From: Neodontobutis hainanensis
Taxonomy: Eukaryota > Chordata > Actinopteri > Gobiiformes > Odontobutidae
Assembly: GCA_024349245.1 (NCBI GenBank)
Contig: JALDNG010000041.1
Span: 6,599,001 to 6,663,000, forward strand
Direction of reading: 5' to 3'
Length of the DNA stretch: 64,000 nt
This document shows positions 10,861 to 23,124 of this stretch, one piece after another (the stretch's first letter is position 1; each line of letters begins with the position of its first letter). Made by a program: the position numbers and the translations under genes. The notes under the pieces were generated by a model. It was not told where the DNA came from. It did not search any database and saw nothing but the letters and a program-made list of their open reading frames with translations.

Positions 10861-11050
10861 TGTTTTAACCTGGAGGTCACAGGCCACGAGCTGAGCCAAT
10901 CTGAAGCTTCCGTTTAAATAGTGACCCAGATTAATGACTGGCTAATGGTCTGATGTAGATTAATGAGTGGCTAATAGTTGGGCTTCGAATGAGAAGCCCA
11001 CGTCGAGGCATATTGGACAATCAATGAGGCGGATCGATGTGGTACCAGCA
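10861..11050. other. Candidate conserved non-coding element with a 29-bp tandem repeat
   Basis: This patch is less AT-rich than its surroundings and has no homopolymer decay. It holds a direct repeat of period 29 (10928-10984): AGATTAATGACTGGCTAATG, then AGATTAATGAGTGGCTAATA. Together these give four TAAT cores of homeodomain type. Next to it, GGGCTTC-GAATGA-GAAGCCC forms a 7-bp inverted repeat. Enhancer function is an inference from appearance and the position 5' of a neural receptor gene. Confidence 0.3.
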
Positions 11051-11519
11051 TGACCTCAGGAGGATGAAGAGAGGGAACATTTTGACATGAGCAGAGAGAA
11101 GGAGGGAGAGGAGGGGTGGACAGAGAGGACAGGGGAAGACAGAAAAGGTAGAAGCTTGAAGAGACAAATGACAGAGTCAGAGAGGTGAGGATGAGAAGGC
11201 AACAGCAGTGGGAGTGTGTACTGTAACACAAAAGAGCAGACAGAAACAGGTGCTTGTAAGACGTGTTGAACTGTTTCCTTTGTGAAAAGAAATACAAACT
11301 ACTCAATATGATATACTATGAATATGTATTTGTAAGTTAATACTATAATTATACGTAACATTTCTGTTTTTAAATGTGTATTGAGTAAAATGTAGAATAA
11401 AAATGAACAAGATGAAACACATCCATAAATTATGGTTTAAACAGTGTACAAACATATCAACAAAAGATTAGCATTTGTATATCTTGGTGAAATAAATTGG
11501 ATTTAAACCTCTGTAACTG

Positions 11520-11760
11520 TGTCAGTAATTTTTGGGCCTGTTCCTAGCTGTCTTCTCCTAAAACAGACTGGACAAACTGAGCACCACCGGAGAAGAAGCA
11601 CACCCCTGCATCTTTAAGAGCACACAATCTTCCATCAAGGTTCAAATTTAACTTTCAGATTTCTTTTAGGTTCACAATTTTACTATTCAAGCTGTTTCCA
11701 TTGTGTTTGTTCATAGACAACAGCAGGGCACCATAGCTGTTCACATGCTGTAAAAATGCA
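11520..11760 (-). repeat. Unnamed dispersed repeat, copy 1 (minus relative to copy 2)
   Basis: Reversed, this segment matches 16840-17010 in several ordered blocks: GTGAACAGCTATGGT, CTGTTGTCT-TGAAC, GTGTGCTTCTTCT, CTCAGTTTGTC or its variant, and a TAGGAACAGG block. Opposite orientations about 5.3 kb apart mean a dispersed element, not a simple local duplication. No coding content. Confidence 0.6.
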
Positions 11761-11820
11761 GAGCCAGGTGTAGTTTCTGCCTTTGTCATTCAATGCCAGA
11801 GATCAAGAACACCACCATTT

Positions 11821-11885
11821 TTTTTATTTCTTAATTTATTTGACAATAGACAATAGGTTGACAGGAAACAAGGTGAGAGAGAAAA
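11821..11885 (+). repeat. Short interspersed-repeat fragment (TTTGACAATAGAC... type)
   Basis: ATTTGACAATAGACAATAGG followed by TTGACAGGAAACAAGGTGAG closely parallels 30861-30905. It resembles a fish dispersed repeat that usually continues into GGAGAGAG-rich sequence. Family not assigned. Confidence 0.55.
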
Positions 11886-14199
11886 CTGTAGATTAGAAAA
11901 AGGATTTCTCGCAATTTACAGTTTCATGTAATAAGAACACAAACAAAGAAAAAACTAAAGAAAAACAAACAAACATTATAACACACAATAACAGTTAGCA
12001 AAATATGCCATATATTATGTGAGCTATTCGCCACAAGGAAACATATATGATTTTAATTTGATACAATCTGTAACTTTAAATAATAATAAACAATAAATGA
12101 AAACGGTCAAGTTTATTTAAAACAACAAATTTATACTTACTTCAGTGTTATCTCTGCCAACCAACAACACAAAATGTAGTAAAAACAAAAAAGGCAAATT
12201 ATGTGCAGTAATTGCCAGCGCCCAAAAAAACACAAGTTTGAGGTGTCTTTATACAAAAAGATGAGCCCTTAGGAGTGAATAAAAATTGAAGATGGAACAC
12301 TTGAGTGTGACACATTCTCTGTATTACATTTGGGTTTGGGGTGAAATGGGATTTGAGACAGTCATATGCTGCACTGGGCTTTCAAGAACTTAATTATCAT
12401 TCTGGCGTTTAATGAAGACACATTCTAATCACTCAAATTTGGAAGATTATTTCCTCGTCTGTTTTGTGAATTTAGCGTCTGTGATGAGGAGGATGGGTTT
12501 CACGCTCATTGATGAAAGTGCCCCTCTTTAATTTATCATCCTTCATTATTAACAAGCCAGTTTCTTCAAAACTCTTTTTTCTGGCAATGTGTATGCTTGT
12601 ATTTCTCACTTCCATGTTCATGGCCTCCTGTTTGTATGCATTTCTCATTCCTCACGCATGTCCACCTGTCTTTTGTCCCATCTGAATAGCCGTCGAACCT
12701 CTTGTCTGATTGCATATTCATCCCGGTCATCCCCAGCGTTCGCTTGACTTCTCTCTTTTTGCTGACCATTCCTGTCACCTGTCTGCTTTCCCGCTGATCG
12801 CACCTGTCTGTCTTCCTCTACTGTCAGCTGCGTTGCGTAACTTTCTGTCTGTCGTACAGCTTTTCAAGCCTGTCCCTGGGTCTCCGTTTTAGTCGGAGAG
12901 CTGTAAAGTTGCAGCATACTTTGCTGACCCTCACACCTGCCATCCAAATTCCTCCATGCTTCAATTCCCTCCTCTGGTGACAGGCTTATGGACAAACCTA
13001 AAAGCCCCACAAAGTTTATTCAAGGTTAGAACACTTATTAGATAGATACTAACTAAGAGCAAAGAGAGCTCAGCCAAAATTATGCCTTTGCAATCCAAAT
13101 AAATTCTGAGCAGAATCTTTAAACTTATATAATACAAATTTTAAAGGCATTTGTTAACAGTACACCGGTCTACAGCCTAGACCTGTCTGTGAAGGTCCAG
13201 ACAGTTTGGTTCACCTGGGTCTGTCTATGCTTTGATGCAGTTTAGTCAGCGAAAATCAAACACCTTTGAATTATTTAATTCTTCAAACAGATGGCTGTCA
13301 CTGCATCAAGCTCTTTTAAGTTTCATTTCCATAAGTGACTGTGGTTTTAGTATTATTTTATGTTTATTCACATTTGAGGTAAACATTCCTTTTTTTCCAC
13401 AATAACCTCCCAAAAACAGGAACAACGGAGAAAAATAAAAGACAGACTTGCTAGTAATCAATCAGTTTCCAAGAGTGTGAATGCATTTTTTATTTTATTT
13501 TGCTGCTCTGTTGAGGTCAAGATTGGAGTAAAACGAGAAATAAAGTGCTCTCTGTGGCTTGAACATTGGTTTCATTATGCGTTTTACCTGCCAAAAATGT
13601 GCACTTTTACTCACACAGCACTATTTGTCTGAAGCACATTTGTTTCATTATTTGTAATCATTGACCAGATATAAAAGGTGCTGCAGGATCACTCTGGTGC
13701 AGTTATGTAAGATTAAAAAAAACACTGTGAATTACACTTGAACTCTAGTGGATTATTTCTTTCCCCCATGATTGTATTTTTTCATGACACAGCATAACTG
13801 ACATAACTCTCTGCAGTTGCATAATTCAACCAAAAAAAAAACAACAATAAGGCTTAATTTGTCTTGTAAACATATCCAGAAGTATAGAGCAGACTGGAAA
13901 ATTGCTTTCTGCTTCACCAAAGATTTATAATATAAATTAATTTAAGTAAAGTCTAAATAAAAACACTGATACATTTATATAAATACATTTATAAAAGAAT
14001 AATGTGCTTTATTTTCTGACTTCCCTCTTATTTAATAAAGAAGTACTCTGCAGACAGAGGACACCCAGAAGCATGTCGTGAAAGGATTATTTAAATTGTA
14101 AGACAATCTTTTTTTTTAAGTTAAAATCATGCATAAAGCCAATCAGGGAGATGCCCTGAACTAAAACAATCATCAGTAAAAACTAATGCAGTCCTGTGT
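11886..14199. other. Intergenic stretch, nothing recognised
   Basis: AT-rich DNA with short homopolymers. Small open frames near 12566-12892 overlap on both strands, have no family features and are judged to be chance. Confidence 0.5.
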
Positions 14200-14815
14200 T
14201 AATTTTGAAGGCATATTTAAATTTAGTTATAGTCTTGGTCTTTTGACTAAAATTCAAATTAGTTTTTGTAATAATTTAGTCACTTATCCTTATTAGTTTT
14301 AGTCTAGTTATTAGTTTTAGTCTAGTTTTAGTCGACTAAAAATCATAAGAATTTCGTCTGCTATATCCACACTAGATTAAGTCAAATACAATGTACTGAG
14401 CTAAACTAAAAGATCTAAGACTTTTTCTCTGCACACAAAAGACCACACTCTAGTCTACCTTTGAATAAATGTTGGGATGGGTTGCCAGCAAATGTCACTT
14501 TAGGTTGTGTTTTATTCTGCAACTTAAAGCTAATGAAAGCTCTGCAGATGTTTGCTGTGACGTCAAATATGAAATGTGTCCATATGTCCCCCTTTCTTTT
14601 CCTCGTGAGCGTTAACATTGTTTGATATTTCTCTTTTCATCGCCTGTCGTTTCCTGCGGCTAATGCTTTTATCTGACATCTGTCTGTTCATTTTCATTTT
14701 GTTTTAATTTGTTGATAAAAGTGTCAGTACATTTTGAGTTTTTGTTCTTATTAATCACTTTTTATTTAGTTAATTGTCATTATTGGTCGGTGACAAAAAC
14801 AATGAAAAAATTATT
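14200..14815. repeat. Probable interspersed element with GACTAAAA / GACAAAAAC-type ends
   Basis: The left part is rich in copies of AGTTTTAGTC and ends with TAGTCGACTAAAA near 14340. The right part ends with TTGGTCGGTGACAAAAACAA near 14805. Fish genomes carry abundant repeats with this paired wording. No transposase frame is visible, so this would be a short non-autonomous element or a decayed fragment. Boundaries are approximate. Confidence 0.5.
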
Positions 14816-14822
14816 TATCAAT

Positions 14823-14862
14823 AAAAGTCACACTGGCGCTAAAAGTCACACTAGCGCTAAAA
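14823..14862. repeat. Two-unit, 19-bp tandem repeat
   Basis: AAAAGTCACACTGGCGCT is followed directly by AAAAGTCACACTAGCGCT, one transition apart. It sits just right of the GACTAAAA-type element. Confidence 0.8.
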
Positions 14863-16839
14863 TAGACTGTACTGTGTTTTGGGGAACCATTTTGTGTTAC
14901 CACTGTGTAAAACAGAATACTAAAAGTGGATTATAGAAAATTAGGCAAAGTGGTAAAGGGCACTTTTGGGAAATAAAATGAATTTGTTTTATCTCAGAGA
15001 CAGGTTGTCTTTGTCTCTTTTGGACCATTGCCCCTGATTACACAACCCCTATTGAGTTTAAAGGAACTATACCTTTGATTCTTATATCATATAAAATATA
15101 TCATTTTTGCAATGAGTGTAACTTTCTTGGTAAATGCCAATGCTATTTGTTGGTAAGGCACATAAATACCAGTTTCACTAATAATTAGAATAATCATGTG
15201 TTACCACAGGCATTCTGAATGCCATTTAACGTGAACCTGAAATCATTTCTGATGCTGTTATAAATCATTATTTGCCAGTTTTTTGTATTTTTTATGTTTT
15301 TATGTAATTGGTTCATGACATGCAGACAGATAAAGCAGGTTAAGGGCTTGCACAGGCCACTTTAAAGCTCCATGATTTGATAATAATACTGAGCACTTCA
15401 TGTATCTCCGACTGGTGCAGAAGCACTCGGGGGATTCAGGCAAGAGAGAAATGAGACCAATGATTCATTTCCACACATCTATTACAGTGAGGAGCTTTTA
15501 GAGCGCCTGGTAAAGTCAAAGAGGGTGTTTCTGTGGGTAAAAGTAGAGCAGGACCTCATACACCTTACAAACTCACCTTATCAAAAGAGTTTTCATATCA
15601 TATAAATGATCAAGAGATGGTGTTGTACTGAAGTTTAACATTCAGGAAAAAATAGAGTAGCATATATTAGATTTTCCATTTACCTGACCTCTTACTTTTC
15701 CTGTATCCAAGGACTAAGACATAACATTGTTAAATATATAAAACAGGATCTCCCAGCATTGCTTGTGTCAATGGTATAGCTTAATTTTGTTTCAAATATG
15801 CACATGTACCTTATTTTGCCACAATATCTTTTGAGTTGAGTGAAAACAATGCAATCTAAAATGGTTAATTATTGTGCAGGTGTGCTTTGGACTGGTCACA
15901 ATAAAAAGTCATCGAAACGATTGAGGAAAAGACCTTTTATTCGCACAATATCTGTGCTATACATATTTCTGCAGCCATTATAATAATCTCTCTGCTGATC
16001 AGGTGTTTAATATTGGAGTCTGTGTGTTTCAGGCCTTTTTGCCGACATTTGTGAATTAGTGAATAGAGTATCAACGAAGTACCATAAATTTTAGTGTCTA
16101 TAACTTAAGGGGGCTTATCAGTGAAGGTATAGTATTTTAAATGAGGAATTAAGTGGGTTCTTATTCTTAAAGATGTTACACTGGATGTTTTCTGACAACT
16201 GAGAAACAACTGTCAATGACAACTTTACATCTTTCCCAAATTCCCGAAAATCCAATAATTTTACCAAAAAATGAACAAAAGTTACCTGTCCAGCAGAAAT
16301 CTAGCGACAGATGTGTCAGTAGGAAGCACTTTCTGTGTCGTCAGAATCCCCAAGACACACTCTGGTTTTGTTTAGCTCTAGAGCTGTTTTTCTCCTCATA
16401 TTCCACATTTGTGACTACCTGCTTCAGGTTGTTTGCAACTTGGCGGTCAGACCAGCAGAGCAGCAATGAATGAAAGCTGGGGACTGATTCTGAGCTACAT
16501 CAACACACTGTCTACACATGCGCAGCACCTGGAATCACGTGCATAACGTAACAGACATAGTAACAGTGACAAGGAAAGCCAGATGGCCAATGGAAAACGC
16601 TCACCAAGCGTTTATGATTGTTTGATGTTCTTTTGGTCCCACGGAGTACAAAGTTTATAAATATTATAATTATTTTTTTCAGTACACCTATTTAACTGTT
16701 AGTTATATGTCTGTTATGGCAGTTTTAGATTATATAGAAAAATGTAACATTAAAAACAACCTCTGTCATATCTTTAACTAATGCTTAAGTGTAGTTATGA
16801 TGACGTATTACCAAATTCTTTAGACTTGATTTGGAGCCT
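14863..16839. other. Intergenic stretch, no gene recognised
   Basis: Mostly AT-rich. The part at 15340-15540 is more balanced and CNE-like. The part at about 16160-16560 (through CCTGTCCAGCAGAAATC) has the feel of an old interspersed repeat, but I could not confirm ends or a second copy. Confidence 0.45.
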
Positions 16840-17010
16840 GTGAACAGCTATGGTAGCCCTGCAGGGACATGCTGTTGTCTGTGAACGAACTCAATGCAAA
16901 ATAGGTCTGATGGTGATCCTTCTTCAAAATTTATGAACAAACGCTAGTGTGCTTCTTCTTCAGCAGTGCTCTGTTTGTCCTCTATGACCAGTTGTAGGAA
17001 CAGGAAAAGG
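16840..17010 (+). repeat. Unnamed dispersed repeat, copy 2
   Basis: Partner in inverted orientation of 11520-11760. Shared blocks include GTGAACAGCTATGGTAGCCC, GCTGTTGTCTGTGAAC, GTGTGCTTCTTCTTCAGCAG and GTTGTAGGAACAGG. A shorter relative is at 37355-37430, with its duplicate at 58488-58563. Confidence 0.6.
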
Positions 17011-17119
17011 AAAGAAACAATACTGTAAAGCATTTATATTTTCCCAAGACCATTACAAAAAGTGTTATTTTGGTTTCATTTTGCTCAAACATTGTTAAAT
17101 AATGGCCACAACCTGTCTA

Positions 17120-17460
17120 TTTTTTCCACTAAAGTGCAAATTATACTAATCCCACATGCCACACTGTAATCCATACTGTGTTAATTGCTTCAGCAAACCT
17201 TAGCAATACTAAATCAATAGCTCCGAGTTATCTCAGTGGAATGATTATTACAGCAGCCTGTGTTCATTTTATTTCTCCCACCATGACACGGGCAGAGACA
17301 ACTTAATGCTAATATTTGCAAACATCAGAAGGCATCATCCTTTTGACACTAATCTCCATCTGACATTTTATTCGTGCTAATCGCCAACTTGTCAGTAGCT
17401 GTTACCAAAAGGAATGCTAATGGTGATTCTAGTACTCATAATGTTGAATGGAAATGGTGG
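17120..17460. other. Candidate conserved non-coding element
   Basis: Sequence of high complexity with many TAAT and ATTA cores (for example GGAATGATTATTACAGCAGC and CATTTTATTCGTGCTAATCG). It has no repeat signature and no open frame. It reads like a developmental enhancer, but only cross-species alignment could show conservation. Confidence 0.25.
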
Positions 17461-19029
17461 AGGTTTTTAAAAGGTAGCAAATGTTAGATGTTTGTACGGT
17501 GGCCGTGAAGTGCAAACAAAATAACAAAACTAAAAATAAAAGAACAAATCAGAAAACAAATGAAGAAAACTGTAAATGCAACAATTCAGGCGAACCGGAA
17601 AAGGTAGGTATTGTTTGCTGATGGAATTCTTACTGCTGATTGGACGAGACATCTGTCACTCAAGATATACAGGAAGTAGGTATCTAACTCTATTTTAACT
17701 TATTTTATCTTATTATTATCTCTTTAATCAAAATTGAATCTTGACAATTTCCATTAGCAAGCAAGGAGAAAGTGGAAATCATTCAACATTTCTTTGAGGA
17801 AAGATATTCATATGCTGTGATTTTGGAAATGCTGAGAGCATATCATGGCATAAAGATTAGTCTGTGATCTCACCTTATGTTTGAGATGAATTTAATGAGA
17901 TAGAGCTTATCCAAGTTTTGCCTGAAGTGGTAAGGTCAGTACAATGACAAGTTGAGCTCGCATCACACAACCTAGTCGACATAATGTCTGGGAGATACCT
18001 GGACATAGGCCTGAAGGTGTTTAAGTATCAGTCCTTTTGCACTGTGCCAAAAGAGCAACTCTACAGCAAGATAACCTAGCTCAGATGAACTACTTTTCTG
18101 TATTTTAAACTTCAATAGGGTAAAACCACATAAAAACAATATGCACAATTAATTTCTTACTAAAACATCCACTAACTAATGGTAATAAAGCTGAATATTC
18201 TTACCATTATCAATGATCTTCCTTCAAGCAGGAAGACTATCATCTGCTAAATTCCTTTTGTCTCTGTTGTTACTCACTCACAGTCAATCCTCACAGTTAC
18301 CCAATCACAGTCCTTTTCATCTTTCAGCCTGTCCCAGTTAAATAGCTACACTTCGGGTTGTTAGTGGCAGTGGCAGCCCGTACACACGTCAACAACACGC
18401 TACCGTAGTTTAAAATGCAGAATGTTTAGAGAAAAAGAAGATAAAGTACAAATCACCAAGTTTACTGCTACTTTAAAATGTTATATTAACTTTTAATCAG
18501 CGCTCATCTGCAGATGTTTTGCGTGTCAGTTTATTCATCCCATTGAGGTGGGTTCATGAATATGTCAAAAAGTAGCGCATAGCAAGCATTTTTTTATAGT
18601 ACCTTTAACTATACATTTATATTTAATTAAAACTGTACTTTAAAAAAGGTTAAATGTGCTTCCAATATATAAAAAGCAACTGCACAGTTTCTGGGAAATA
18701 GTTAAATTTTAATTGTTCTTTTAGCAGCACAATTCTCTTTTTGAAACTATCCCTTTCACCAACTCAGGAATATATTTCATTCAGCAGCAACAGGTCAGCG
18801 ACCAGCCCCTTCTCTGCATCATCACATTAGGACTCCAGTGTCTTCTCTCAACAAGTCACCAGCAGTCTCTGTGTCTTAATGAAAACTTCCTGTTATTTGC
18901 ATTCCTTTTACTACATCATTTCCTGTCATAAACCTGTTCTGTTCTCAAAAATATCTAGCTTTACTCATCTTTTGTCATGTATATTTATTTTAGTCTCTGA
19001 AATCATTATTACTTCTCACCCAGACAGCA
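17461..19029. other. Intergenic stretch, nothing recognised
   Basis: AT-rich DNA. No coding signal, RNA gene or confirmed repeat. Confidence 0.5.
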
Positions 19030-19420
19030 AAATGTTAGCCTGGCCAGCCAGACCCATTCACTTTGTTAGCAAAGTGATGCGGCTCTGGAACCCCTCCTTT
19101 TCAAATTAATCTAAATCTAACCGGACCAATCAAACAATGGGACAGGCTTTATGTAATGCTTTTTTTTTTGTTTTCTCTGTTTGTTAGTATGTTTTCCAAA
19201 TTGTGTCCAGACGCTGTTTATTCTGTGTATGTTCCTGGAAATCCTGGAAACCAAACTCTCTGTATAAAATAGAAAAAGATGGATAGGATTTCATTTTTAT
19301 ATCCAGAGGTAGAAAATGTTGCAGCCATTTTTAACACAGATAAATGAGATAGGCTGAGTTCCCGGACGGTTTGTTAAGTCTGACCTCTCTGTTGAGAGGC
19401 TGTGATATGACAGATGTTAC
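19030..19420. repeat. Old interspersed-repeat region (two pieces)
   Basis: At 19075-19165, GGCTCTGGAACCCCTCC then GGCTTTATGTAATGC parallel GGGTCCGGAACCCCTCA and GGCTTTATGCAATGG at 24967-25060. At 19261-19282, TGTATAAAATAGAAAAAGA occurs exactly as inside the hAT-like element at 10096. Then come GCAGCCATTTTTAAC and GTTCCCGGACGGTTTGTTAA, wording I associate with a fish dispersed repeat. Family and borders are uncertain. Confidence 0.5.
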
Positions 19421-19539
19421 AGCATATGCAATAGTTCTGTGTTAATGACATTTACATATGCTGTACTGACAGAGAGCACTTGAACTGTGTATTCTAGAAG
19501 GGGGTTTATATTTTATGTTTGAGCCTGACCGGCACACTG

Positions 19540-19740
19540 CACCTTAATATTTTCTGTGGATAATGAGAGATTGTTTATCCAGACAGATTGTCATTGACAA
19601 TGAGCGCAAGCCCATCAGCTAAAACAATACAGCTGTCTCTGTGAGGACACATAGCAGAAATATTTAATTGGTGAATGAAGCCACTCTGAACAAAAGAGAT
19701 TTAAATGTAGGCTTGAGACATTCACATTTGATTCCACTGG
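19540..19740. other. Candidate conserved non-coding element
   Basis: Non-repetitive, compositionally balanced sequence with CAGACAGATTGTCATTGACAATGAG, an imperfect TTGTCATTGACAA palindrome, and ACAATACAGCTGTCTCTGTG, which contains an E-box CAGCTG. No open frame. Function is a guess from appearance. Confidence 0.25.
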
Positions 19741-22351
19741 AGGTATTTTGTTGTACATTCATAAATGTAAAACAGTGAGAATAGCCTGAGGGAGCATGTT
19801 AACGCTAGCATACTAACTTAGTAGGTCTGTAGAGCAGTTAATGTATGGACCATTTGTGATTCTGTCTCAATAAATCAATAAAAGAAAAAGGTCCAAGACA
19901 AGGTCATTTTAGTTTTTTACTGAAACTGAAAAGTAAGTTGGTTGTCTGGACAACAGTCTAACCGCATGATGCTCAGGCTGCATGTCCAGACTTACTTGCT
20001 AACTTCACAGATAACCTTTTTTATCTTCAACTATAACTATAGCCATCAATGTCAACACTCCTTGTGTGTGCCACTTACGGCCCCAAAAGCAGTGAATGTG
20101 TGAGCAGATGATATTTCGCTGGAGTGTAAACCTGACCCCACATGTTGCTTGGTAGAATGCCGCTATGTTTGTGTCTGGTCCAGAATTTAATGTATCAAGA
20201 ACACAGGTTAGTGTTTGTTCCAACGGTATTGAATGCAAAGTGTGGGGTTGTTGTTTCTCTGCAACCAGACCCATGAATTTTCATTTAAGTACAATTTTAC
20301 ACTTGACACATGGAGTATAGTCAGTCTTGCATGTATGATTTGACATCTTATGCCAGCATTCATACTACTCTAGAATTTTAGTAACATGAAAGTAAGACTT
20401 TTGAAAGATACTTTTAAAAAATGACACGTACATTCATTGTACTCCACAACCAGTTAATTCCTTTTTAAATGGCATTGGTTTTGTCCGCATAAGGATTTTC
20501 CTAAATTTTATTTAATGCAACTGAACTTTAAACCTTTCTTAAGGATATTTGAGTTTCAGATTGCTCCAGGATTGTACATTATATGTCAAATTTGCTAAAT
20601 GAATAACATAGATCAGATTAGTTGGCATTTAATTAGGGATTAAAAATTGCTTCAGGAGTTTGAATGAGATAATTCTTATAGTCATAATAAAATCTGATTT
20701 GTATCATGTGAACATAAAATTAGACTTAGTTTACAATGTGCCCAGCAAGTGCATTTCTAGCCACCAGCGACATCTTATTTCCAAAAAAGGACTTTTAATC
20801 TTGGAGAGCAAGTGCATATGCCTTTGAATCACAGACGCAAAGTCAATTTTCTTCCCCACTTTCCCAACATTTCCACTAAAAATGTTATAAAACTGTCTGC
20901 AAACTACAAACAAACAAGTCACGCAGGCAGCATTTTTAAACACCTCATCAATGGCCTTGAATGGTTCGAGTCTTCGCTTCTCTTCCCCTGCCTATAATTG
21001 TGTTTTTCCTTCCATCTCAGGCACCTGTGTGAATGTCTTTAAAGCCCAGTCAGTCAGAGGTAGGTTTAACAGAAAAATAAATAGATTTTCTTTATCAATT
21101 TGGATCCTCTGGTAACAACCAAACCACAGGGTAAACAACGGGAGGCAGCTTTTGGACGATAAGCGGCCTGTAAGATGGGGAGCTGGGAGGCAGCCAAATT
21201 ACTTTATTCTAATGAGGAAAATGTGAATATAGCATGCTACATGAACATGGTGTAAAATGAGTGCAACAAGTGAAACTTAACTGGAAGCAGTTTGGGTTTT
21301 AATTCACTAATCACATTTGTTAGTGCATGTACGACTGACAAAATTCAAATCCAAATGAAGCTGAAGGATGAAAGTGCCCTGTGTTTTGGGGATGTGGATA
21401 ATAGAGGCATAATGTAAAAGCACCTTTAGCAATGGAAGGAAAATAATTTTGTTATCTCTGAGATGAGCGGCATTAAAGAGCCGGAGGACTCCTTGAAAGT
21501 TTAAAATCTCTTTGAATTTAAAATGAAAGTGAAATGACATTTACAAATGGTGGACTGAGCGATCGTGGTGAAGACAAGACCGCACTTGTCAAGACTGACT
21601 CATGATGAAGATGTGTTCATGGGCTCTGTGGATGGTCCAGGTCTCCGTGATAGAAAGTCTTTTTATTTTTATTTTATTGTGTTCATGTGTTTTCAGCTCC
21701 AAAAGTCAGAATGATTACAGACCAATTAAACTGATAGTTTGTGATGTTAGTTGTTAACATTTAACATGTGATGGCCCAGCAGCCCATAATAAAAACTGTT
21801 TCTAGACAAAGTTTTGAGGTGCATTTTTTTGAAGTTGAGGGTGAGTGTCTTGTCCTATCACCTTAATGTTGCTGGTAAATCCTTTGTCAACATAAGTCAG
21901 CAGGTAAGGCCAAGATGTGATTCATTTGCTAGGAGTTTTTCACAGAGCTTGTAGAAGGTAGTAATCAATGGAAACACTTGGTCCAAAGTCACCGTTCTCT
22001 GTTTATAGCTCTAAAAAGGACTCTCATGTGCCCCATCAAAACCCTACACAAAACACGCTCCATTGTTTGTTCACTCAAGAGACTGAATGCACCAAATTGT
22101 GATTGTGTGCTGTGTTTTTTTTCTGTTACAGAAACTGTTTTCCAAATCATTTTGACTTGAGAGCACAACAGCTGCTTACCTCATACAAAACAATCTCACA
22201 TTATTGTTTCGACAATGCCAATTCGAAAATCAGTGAACTAAGCCTTGTAATTTATTCTTTGCATAGCCCTGTTTTCAAAGCCCAAATCCATATTAGTGGT
22301 CCTAATTGGACAAAGCCACTCAAGTTTGGTTTGACTGATATCACCTTTAGC
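19741..22351. other. Intergenic stretch left of the tandem duplication, nothing recognised
   Basis: Single-copy within the window and AT-rich. Short overlapping open frames on both strands have no family features. The patch 21100-21200 is somewhat CNE-like. Confidence 0.5.
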
Positions 22352-22912
22352 AAATAATAAAATAAATACAAAAAGTACAATTTTTAAAAACGGAGTTATC
22401 TGCTTTTGAAAATGAACCCTTCATATATTGTTTTGTCTAGACCATGAATAAAAGTAATCTTAGCCTCCTGTTACCAAACACTGTATATTGTTCTGGCTCT
22501 GTGCAAACTCTAGCCAACAAGGTTGTTACACTTCAGCAAATTTACTGATGTTTCCATGATGGATACATAGATTCTCTTTTACAATGCATGCCAGCCTTTA
22601 GTCACACCTAAAAATTAAATGTGTTTTAGGTAATTTAATTTCAACCAACTGTTACTTAGAGACAAAAGAAAAGGTGAAAACTTAATTTAGGTCTTTATAA
22701 TAGATTTAAGAAGCGGCACTAGTCAACTGAACGGTATGCGTTGTATAGGCTCTACTGCTTTTTCTACACATCTCGCTTCCAGTAGTTATAAATCTTTATG
22801 CAACTGTGATTTTCACTTTTTTCTATATGATGATATGAAAATGATCTTATGTAAGTGAATAAATCAATGGAGGACAAACTGCATTAATAAATGTATAATA
22901 TTTCAATTGGTA

Positions 22913-23124
22913 GCGGCAGTAGCTCAGTGGGTAGAGCAGTCGTCTTTCAACCACCCGAAGGTAGTTGGTTCGATTCCCACTCTCCCCACAGTTCATACTG
23001 TCGTTGTGTCCTTGGGCAAGACACTTAACCCACCTTGCCTCCAGTAGCTGTAACACTGGTAATTACTGTAGAACAATGTAAGTCGCTTTGGAAAAGAGTG
23101 TCAGCTAAATGAATAAATGTAAAT
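22913..23124 (+). mobile_element. tRNA-headed SINE (unit 1)
   Basis: The tRNA-like head has A-box TAGCTCAGTGGGTAGAGC and B-box GGTTCGATTCC. It continues through TGTCCTTGGGCAAGACACTTA to the tail AAGTCGCTTTGGAAAAGAGT and GCTAAATGAATAAATGTAA. The head still reads as a tRNA-like sequence but continues into the SINE body, so it is not a tRNA gene. Target-site duplications are not obvious. Confidence 0.9.

Noticed and set aside
22913..22990. Functional tRNA gene at the SINE heads
   Set aside because: A and B boxes are present, but the sequence runs directly into SINE body and tail, and the cloverleaf is incomplete.
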